64,000 bases of DNA. Origin: Peptoniphilus_A genitalis. Its GTDB lineage: Bacteria > Bacillota > Clostridia > Tissierellales > Peptoniphilaceae. Below the pieces are notes generated by a model. The model did no database searches and had not been told where the DNA came from. It saw nothing but the letters and a program-made list of their open reading frames with translations. The position numbers were made by a program, and so were the translations under genes. Positions 58,846-64,000 of this stretch are shown one piece after another. Location of the stretch: assembly GCF_949769225.1 (NCBI RefSeq), contig NZ_CATKPB010000006.1. One strand, 5' to 3'. Position 1 is the first letter of the stretch. Each line of letters opens with the position of its first letter.

Positions 58846-59529
58846 ATGAAGTGCTTAATGAAAAATTTAATTATTCTTTTTGCTCTTGTATTCCTAAGCT
58901 TAGTCTTTCTTGGAAGGACTGTCTACAGGCCCTATACTGAAGACCCGAAAGTTCATAAGCAAGAAGAAGTAAACTTAAATCAAGACAAGGGCAGTAAAAA
59001 TTTTGAAATCTTAGAAGTGCCAAGTGAAAAGAAGAAACAAATGGAAGAAAGTCTTGGCTATGAAATTGCAGAAGTAAAGCACATTAGGTTCCTTGATAAG
59101 GATGATTACACCGAAGAAGTGAAGAATAAAGAAGACTATACAATTGAAAATATTTCAGAAGTTAAAGATGCAATAGAATTTAGTGGACCTGATGTCTATG
59201 AGTCAATATGTGACAATAAAAAGGATGAAGAAACTGAAATTAAAATTGGTGAAAGAATTTTAAGAAATTACTACATGGCAGACCTTCCTCTTGACGCAAA
59301 AATAATTTCCAATGCCTTGGGCTTTGATGTGGAGAAGAAGAATAAAATTGACTTGGATCTTGAGATAAAAGTTGAAGGAAAAACTTTTGCAAGCCTGAGT
59401 CTTTTCCCTGAGATAAATCACTATGACTTTGAAATACATAAAAATGGAAGGGAGACATCAAAAGGGACTGCAAAGAAAGTTGTGGGAGCCTATTTAATAG
59501 TAAGAAAGGAGAAAACAAATGAAATCTAG
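58846..59529 (+). CDS. Membrane-anchored protein of unknown family
   Basis: A 227-residue protein with one N-terminal hydrophobic segment (about residues 5-23) and an acidic, lysine-rich soluble part outside the membrane. The middle (DGPDVYESICDN-type region near 108) and the end (DLEIKVEGKTFASLSLFPEINHYDFEIHKNGRETSKG) look like beta-sheet domains. I recognise no family. TGATATAAT, an extended -10, and AAGGAGCG precede the ATG. It overlaps the next small gene by 11 bp, so the two form a pair. Confidence 0.7.
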   Translation: MKCLMKNLIILFALVFLSLVFLGRTVYRPYTEDPKVHKQEEVNLNQDKGSKNFEILEVPSEKKKQMEESLGYEIAEVKHIRFLDKDDYTEEVKNKEDYTIENISEVKDAIEFSGPDVYESICDNKKDEETEIKIGERILRNYYMADLPLDAKIISNALGFDVEKKNKIDLDLEIKVEGKTFASLSLFPEINHYDFEIHKNGRETSKGTAKKVVGAYLIVRKEKTNEI

Positions 59530-59728
59530 AGACAAGTATATAATTACAGGCGTGGTATTGACTGTTTTATTGATAATATTCATTCACTTCATGCCACTTT
59601 TGGACTTGAAGTTGACATCCTCTTATCAAAATCATTTAATTGATTATATTAAAGATGACCTTACATTAAAAATTGCCTTTATACTTTCCATAGGACTTAT
59701 TATCTATGGACTAATAAAGAAAGATTAA
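59519..59728 (+). CDS. Small two-helix membrane protein
   Basis: A 69-residue protein with two hydrophobic segments (about residues 8-28 and 50-65) separated by a polar loop. AGAAAGGAG is placed well before the ATG and the gene overlaps the end of the preceding one, so translation is coupled. No family recognised; it may partner the anchored protein encoded upstream. Confidence 0.65.
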   Translation: MKSRDKYIITGVVLTVLLIIFIHFMPLLDLKLTSSYQNHLIDYIKDDLTLKIAFILSIGLIIYGLIKKD

Positions 59729-59738
59729 TATGAAATTT

Positions 59739-59765
59739 ATGACTTAGGCGACTAAGTCATTTTTT
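59739..59765 (+). terminator. Intrinsic terminator
   Basis: ATGACTTAG-GCGA-CTAAGTCAT followed by Ts. Confidence 0.9.
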
Positions 59766-59992
59766 ATGTAAACTTTATTCTTGATTTTATTAATGAGAAT
59801 TTAAATATAGATTAAAACTAATAACATATTTTATTTAAAGTATTTCCTAATAAAAAACATTTAAAAGTAATTTTTGTGGGAAAAAGATAACAAGTTACAT
59901 TATAACATGCAAGCTGAGAAACATACTATTGAGAAAACGTATTAAAAGATTGTACTTTTTAAGCGAATAGAGTTTTATTTCTGTGAAAATTA

Positions 59993-60041
59993 TTGACAAT
60001 GATTTATATTTAGAATAGAATCTACTTAGAAAACATTTGCA
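59993..60041 (+). promoter_or_regulatory. hutH promoter with start-site element
   Basis: TTGACA (59993) and TAGAAT (60016) are spaced by 17. Five bases after the -10 begins TAGAAAACATTTGCA (60027-60041), identical in sequence and position to the element before the NhaC-type gene at 46596. It would cover the transcription start and could be an operator or the first bases of a regulated leader. The rest of 59766-60171 is an AT-rich leader and spacer. Confidence 0.65.
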
Positions 60042-60051
60042 AGGATTCACC

Positions 60052-60099
60052 ATGCAGATGAAGAAATTTTGGCAACTACTTTTTCAAAAGATGACTTAA
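60052..60099 (+). CDS. Possible leader ORF before hutH (15 codons)
   Basis: ATG 60052 begins MQMKKFWQLLFQKMT and stops at 60097; AAGGA lies six bases upstream. It falls in the ~130-nt leader between the hutH promoter and start codon. It holds no His codon, so classical histidine attenuation is not indicated. It may be chance. Confidence 0.2.
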   Translation: MQMKKFWQLLFQKMT

Positions 60100-60171
60100 T
60101 ATTTCATCTTTAATATTTTCTTTTGAATTAGTAAGTAAGATGCAATGTATTAAAAGAAAGGGAGTACAATT

Positions 60172-61710
60172 ATGAACAAAGTAGTATTAACAGGTAACGA
60201 TCTTGATCTTGAACAATTAGTAGCCGTATGTAGAGACCATGTTAAGGTAGAAATTGATGAAAAGGCAATTGCTGATGTAAACAAATCAAGAGAATACGTT
60301 GAAGAAATTGTTGAAGAAGAAAGAGTTGTTTATGGAATCAACACAGGTTTTGGTTCTCTATCAAGAGTAAGTATCTCTAAAGAAGATTCAGTTCAACTTC
60401 AAGAAAACATTATTAGAACTCACGCTTCTGGATTTGGCAACCCACTTCCTGAAGATGAAGTAAGAGGAGTTATGCTTATTAGAATCAACTCACTTCTAAA
60501 GGGTGTTTCTGGTATCAGACTTTCTACTATTGAATTACTTCTTGAAATGTTAAATAGAAACGTAGTTCCATTTATTCCAGAAAAAGGATCTCTTGGAGCT
60601 TCTGGTGACTTAGCACCACTTGCACACATGGTTCTTCCAATGCTTGGACTAGGAAAAGCTTACTATGAAGGCGAACTTCTTCCAGGTAAAGAAGCTATGG
60701 AAAAAGCTGGCTTAAAACCAATCGCACTTGCAGCTAAAGAAGGTCTTGCACTAATTAACGGTACAACAGTTCTTACAGCAACTGGAGCACTTGCAACTTA
60801 CGATGCACTTAAACTTTCTAAGATTGCTGATATCGCTGGAGCTATGGCTTGTGAATCTGCTAGAGGAATCATCGACGCATTCTGGGAAGAACTTCACACA
60901 ATTAGACCACACGCAGGATCACTTAAGACTGCTGAAAACTTAAGAAATATTCTTGAAGGTTCAACTTATATTACTCACACAGCTGAACTTAGAGTACAAG
61001 ATGCTTATACATTTAGATGTATGCCACAAATTCACGGTGCTTCTAAAGACACTCTTGAATATGTTAAAGAAAAAGTTGAAATCGAACTTAACTCTGCAAC
61101 TGATAACCCAATCATCACTCATGATGGCAAGGTAATTTCTGGTGGTAACTTCCACGGAGAACTTATGGCACAACCATTTGACTTCTTAGCAATTGCAGTT
61201 TCTGAACTAGGTAATGTTTCTGAAAGAAGAATTGAAAGAATGGTTAACACTACACTTTCTGGAATGCCTTCATTCTTAGTAAAACACCCTGGTCTAAACT
61301 CTGGTTTCATGATCACACAATATGCAGCAGCTGCTTTAGCATCTGAAAATAAAACTTTATCTCACCCAGCAAGTGTTGACTCAATAACATCTTGTGAAAA
61401 CCAAGAAGACTTCGTTTCTATGGGTAACTGGGCATCAAGAAAAGCAAGAGAAGTTATTAAGAACACAGCTAGAATCCTTACTACTGAACTTATGATAGCT
61501 GCTCAAGCTCTTGATTTCAGAATGGAAATGGAAGACAACAAATATCAACTTGGTAAGGGAACAAAAGTTGCTCACGATGTAATTAGAAAACAAGTTGCAT
61601 TAATCGAAGATGACAAGTCTATCGAAATCTATGAAGAACTTGAAAAAGCTCAAGAACTTATTAACACTGGAAAACTTCTTGAAGAAGTAGAAAAAGTAGT
61701 AAAATTTTAA
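60172..61710 (+). CDS. hutH: Histidine ammonia-lyase
   Basis: A 512-residue lyase of standard length, first step of histidine breakdown (histidine to urocanate and ammonia). The MIO cofactor forms from Ala-Ser-Gly at residues 143-145 within GSLGASGDLAPLAHM. Other marks: VYGINTGFGSLSRVSI near 52, NGTTVLTATGA near 196, TDNPIITHDGKVISGGNFHG near 309, and the late PASVDSITSCENQEDFVSMG near 400. AAAGGGAG site. ftcD follows after 81 bp without a terminator. Promoter carries the hut-type start-site element. Confidence 0.97.
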   Translation: MNKVVLTGNDLDLEQLVAVCRDHVKVEIDEKAIADVNKSREYVEEIVEEERVVYGINTGFGSLSRVSISKEDSVQLQENIIRTHASGFGNPLPEDEVRGVMLIRINSLLKGVSGIRLSTIELLLEMLNRNVVPFIPEKGSLGASGDLAPLAHMVLPMLGLGKAYYEGELLPGKEAMEKAGLKPIALAAKEGLALINGTTVLTATGALATYDALKLSKIADIAGAMACESARGIIDAFWEELHTIRPHAGSLKTAENLRNILEGSTYITHTAELRVQDAYTFRCMPQIHGASKDTLEYVKEKVEIELNSATDNPIITHDGKVISGGNFHGELMAQPFDFLAIAVSELGNVSERRIERMVNTTLSGMPSFLVKHPGLNSGFMITQYAAAALASENKTLSHPASVDSITSCENQEDFVSMGNWASRKAREVIKNTARILTTELMIAAQALDFRMEMEDNKYQLGKGTKVAHDVIRKQVALIEDDKSIEIYEELEKAQELINTGKLLEEVEKVVKF

Positions 61711-61791
61711 TAAATAGTAAGATAGTTAACTTATAATATAGAAGTAAGTTATAAAGTATTAAATAATTCAAATTAATAGGAGGAAAATTAA

Positions 61792-62685
61792 TTGAAAAGA
61801 GTAATGTGTATTCCAAACTATTCTGAAGGTAGAGACCTTGAGAAAGTTGAAAAAATTACTGAATGTTTTAGAGCAAAGGAAAATATAAAACTAATTGACT
61901 ACCAACCAGATGCTGACCACAACAGACTTGTTGTTGAAGTAATTGGTGAACCAGAAGCTGTTATCGCTGCAGTTCTTGAATCTGTAAAGGTTGCTTCTGA
62001 AATCATCGATATGTCTAAGCATGAAGGTGCTCACCCAAGAATGGGCGCAGTTGATGTTATTCCATTCGTTCCAGTAACTGAATGTACAACTGAAGAATGT
62101 GTTGAATATGCTAACAAGGTTGGTAAGGCAATAGGAGAAATGGGAATTCCTGTTTACCTATATGAAGATGCTGCAACAAGCCCAGACAGAAAGAACCTTG
62201 CTAAGGTTAGAAAGGGACAATACGAAGGATTCTTCGACAAAATCAAAGAACCTGAATGGAAACCTGACTTCGGTCCACAAGAAATGAATGTTAAATCAGG
62301 AGCTACAGCTGTTGCTGCAAGATTCCACTTAGTTGCATTTAATGTTAACTTAAACACAAAGGACTTAGCTATTGCTGATAAAATTGCAAAAACAGTTCGT
62401 CACATTGGTGGAGGACTTAGATTCTGTAAGGCTATCGGTCTTGAACTAGAAGAAAAGGGTCAAACACAAGTATCAATGAACCTTGTAAATTATGAAAAAA
62501 CTGCAATTTATCAAGCTCTTGAAATGGTAAAATCAGAAGCTAAGAGATATGGAGTAACTGTTGTTAACACAGAACTTATTGGACTTCTTCCACTACAAGC
62601 TCTTGTTGATTCAGCAGCTTACTACATGCAAATTGAAGACTTTAAAGCAGAACAGGTTCTAGAAACACTTTTAATAGAGGAGTAA
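61792..62685 (+). CDS. ftcD: Glutamate formimidoyltransferase
   Basis: A 297-residue single-function enzyme; the cyclodeaminase half of the two-domain mammalian enzyme is absent and is probably a separate gene outside the window. Family marks: MCIPNYSEGRDLEKVEKI at the N-terminus, DYQPDADHNRLVVEVIGEPE near 36, SKHEGAHPRMGAVDVIPFVPV near 80, and RHIGGGLRFCKAIGLELEEKGQTQVSMNLVNYEKT near 200. It moves the formimino group of formiminoglutamate to tetrahydrofolate, freeing glutamate. TTG start with TAGGAGG eleven bases before. Confidence 0.96.
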   Translation: MKRVMCIPNYSEGRDLEKVEKITECFRAKENIKLIDYQPDADHNRLVVEVIGEPEAVIAAVLESVKVASEIIDMSKHEGAHPRMGAVDVIPFVPVTECTTEECVEYANKVGKAIGEMGIPVYLYEDAATSPDRKNLAKVRKGQYEGFFDKIKEPEWKPDFGPQEMNVKSGATAVAARFHLVAFNVNLNTKDLAIADKIAKTVRHIGGGLRFCKAIGLELEEKGQTQVSMNLVNYEKTAIYQALEMVKSEAKRYGVTVVNTELIGLLPLQALVDSAAYYMQIEDFKAEQVLETLLIEE

Positions 62686-62694
62686 TTAAGTAAA

Positions 62695-64000
62695 ATGGGA
62701 TTTAAAACAGATATACAAATAGCTGATGAAGCAAAAATGCTTCCAATTGAAGAAGTAGCCGCAAAGATTGGATTCGAAAAAGACGATCTTGAACAATATG
62801 GTAAATATAAAACTAAAATCTCTTGGGATGCAATCAAGAGAATCGAAGAAAACAATGAAAATGGTAAATTAATTCTAGTTTCTGCTATTTCTCCAACACC
62901 AGCAGGTGAAGGTAAATCTACAGTTTCTATTGGTCTTACTCAAGGACTTAATAGAATTGGAAAGAAATCAGCAGTAGCTCTTCGTGAACCATCTCTTGGA
63001 CCTGTATTTGGTGTTAAGGGTGGAGCTGCAGGTGGTGGATACTCACAAGTAGTTCCTATGGAAGACATTAACCTTCACTTCACAGGAGACCTTCACGCAA
63101 TGACAGCTGCAAATAACCTTATTTCAGCTTGTATCGATAACCACATCCACCAAGGAAATGCTCTAAGAATTGACTGTAGACAAATCACTTGGAAGAGAGT
63201 TATCGACATGAATGATAGATCTCTTAGAAATGTTGTTATATCTCTTGGTAAAAAAGCTGATGGTTTCCCTAGAGAAGACCACTTCATGATCACAGTTGCA
63301 TCTGAAATCATGGCAGTTCTTTGTCTATCAGAAAACATTGAAGACTTAAAGAACAGACTAGCTAAGATGATTATTGGCTACAACCTAGACAACGAACCTG
63401 TAACAGTTGCTGATCTTGAAATCCAAGGTGCTGTTGCAATGCTTCTTAAGGATGCACTAAAACCAAATATGGTACAAACTCTTGAAAATACACCAGCATT
63501 TATTCACGGTGGACCTTTCGCTAACATTGCTCATGGATGTAACTCAATCCTAGCTACTAAACTTGCACTTGCAACAAGTGATTACGCAGTTACAGAAGCT
63601 GGATTCGGTGCTGACCTTGGTGCTGAAAAATTCATGGACATTAAATGTAGAATGGCAGGTCTCTCTCCAGATGCAGTTGTAATTGTTGCTACAATTAAGG
63701 CTCTTAAGATGCACGGTGGAGTAGATAAAAAAGAACTTAAGACTGAAAATGTTGAAGCTCTTGAAAAAGGATTTGCTAACTTAAGACGTCACGTTGAAAA
63801 TATTAAGAAGTTTGGCGTTCCAGCTATTATTGCAATCAACAGATTTGCTGATGATACTGAAGCTGAAATTGCTAAATTAGAAGAACTTTGTAAAGAACTT
63901 GGAGTAAGAATTTCACTTTGTGAATGTTTCGCAAAGGGTGGTGAAGGTGCAGAAGACCTTGCTAAACAAGTTGTTGAACTAATCGACGAAGGAAAAGCTG
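62695..64000 (+). CDS. fhs: Formate-tetrahydrofolate ligase (partial, runs off the window)
   Basis: The first 435 codons of a gene whose family is ~555 residues. N-terminus MGFKTDIQIADEAKMLPIEEVA; P-loop ISPTPAGEGKSTVSIGL near residue 65; REPSLGPVFGVKGGAAGGGYSQVVPMEDINLHFTGDLHA near 100; AFIHGGPFANIAHGCNS near 270; TEAGFGADLGAEKF near 300. ATP-dependent ligation of formate to tetrahydrofolate, reversible. Here, behind ftcD (9-bp gap), it would run in reverse to recover ATP and formate from the histidine one-carbon unit. GAGGAG lies over the ftcD end, rather far from the ATG. Confidence 0.96.
   Translation, partial: MGFKTDIQIADEAKMLPIEEVAAKIGFEKDDLEQYGKYKTKISWDAIKRIEENNENGKLILVSAISPTPAGEGKSTVSIGLTQGLNRIGKKSAVALREPSLGPVFGVKGGAAGGGYSQVVPMEDINLHFTGDLHAMTAANNLISACIDNHIHQGNALRIDCRQITWKRVIDMNDRSLRNVVISLGKKADGFPREDHFMITVASEIMAVLCLSENIEDLKNRLAKMIIGYNLDNEPVTVADLEIQGAVAMLLKDALKPNMVQTLENTPAFIHGGPFANIAHGCNSILATKLALATSDYAVTEAGFGADLGAEKFMDIKCRMAGLSPDAVVIVATIKALKMHGGVDKKELKTENVEALEKGFANLRRHVENIKKFGVPAIIAINRFADDTEAEIAKLEELCKELGVRISLCECFAKGGEGAEDLAKQVVELIDEGKA

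Noticed and set aside
1..64000. CRISPR arrays and tRNA genes
   Set aside because: I looked for regularly spaced direct repeats and for tRNA cloverleaf marks (GGTTCGAATC-type arms, CCA ends). Only the 12- and 18-bp tandem repeats at 42.6-42.8 kb were found, without spacers, and no tRNA.

Overview
The window is a stretch of a low-GC Gram-positive chromosome. Strong AGGAGG-type ribosome binding sites, frequent TTG/GTG starts, oxygen-sensitive ribonucleotide reductase (nrdDG), amino-acid-fermentation genes and many Na+/H+-antiporter-type carriers suggest a strictly anaerobic, amino-acid-using member of the Tissierellia/Peptoniphilaceae (Peptoniphilus-Anaerococcus type). That placement is inference from gene content and composition; no marker gene is complete enough here to prove it.

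Layout. Positions 1-230 hold the end of an rRNA operon (last bases of 23S, then 5S). Next come a membrane-anchored protein of unknown family, an S-layer (SLH) protein, nrdG/nrdD on the minus strand with two NrdR-box-like sites, a DsbA-like protein without its CxxC, panC with a PanS-type transporter, a flavin-binding NimA-like protein, a cupin gene with a probably leaderless transcript, and a DUF3800 gene beside a decayed ORF. Positions 11-16 kb carry a fused electron-transfer flavoprotein (NfnA-NfnB type) and proB-proA; 16-23 kb carry GltS, a CPBP protease, TraX, a 2-hydroxyacid dehydrogenase and a membrane-bound MutS-like ATPase. At 22.6-26 kb lies a redox operon: phosphatase, thioredoxin-reductase-like protein, and an arylsulfotransferase-like propeller fused to a thioredoxin domain. 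A HAD phosphatase, dinB, a YwaF-like protein and a stalk-glutaredoxin protein follow.

Positions 29.68-32.24 kb look like foreign DNA. A 30-bp IS30 end repeat occurs on both sides, and an internally deleted IS30 copy lies on the right. Inside are a broken CxxC/Fe-S pseudogene, a TlpA-like lipoprotein and a CPBP protease. After it come an FNT channel, an NhaC antiporter and apt. A thiamine locus (34.6-39.7 kb) has two TPP riboswitches: one before thiC, with a terminator, and one before thiW-thiD-thiM/thiE. The enzymes can make the pyrimidine half but only salvage the thiazole half.

From 40 kb the theme is histidine breakdown: hutU and hutI (divergent), a YuiF-type carrier and an NhaC-type carrier; then, after ggt-uvrB-uvrA-L,D-transpeptidase and a polar amino acid ABC transporter, hutH-ftcD-fhs. 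Together HutH, HutU, HutI and FtcD turn histidine into glutamate plus a one-carbon unit on tetrahydrofolate, and Fhs run in reverse would release formate and make ATP. A 15-base element sits at the predicted transcription start of hutH and of the NhaC-type gene with identical spacing to the promoter, and a close variant precedes yuiF. This suggests a shared histidine-linked control.
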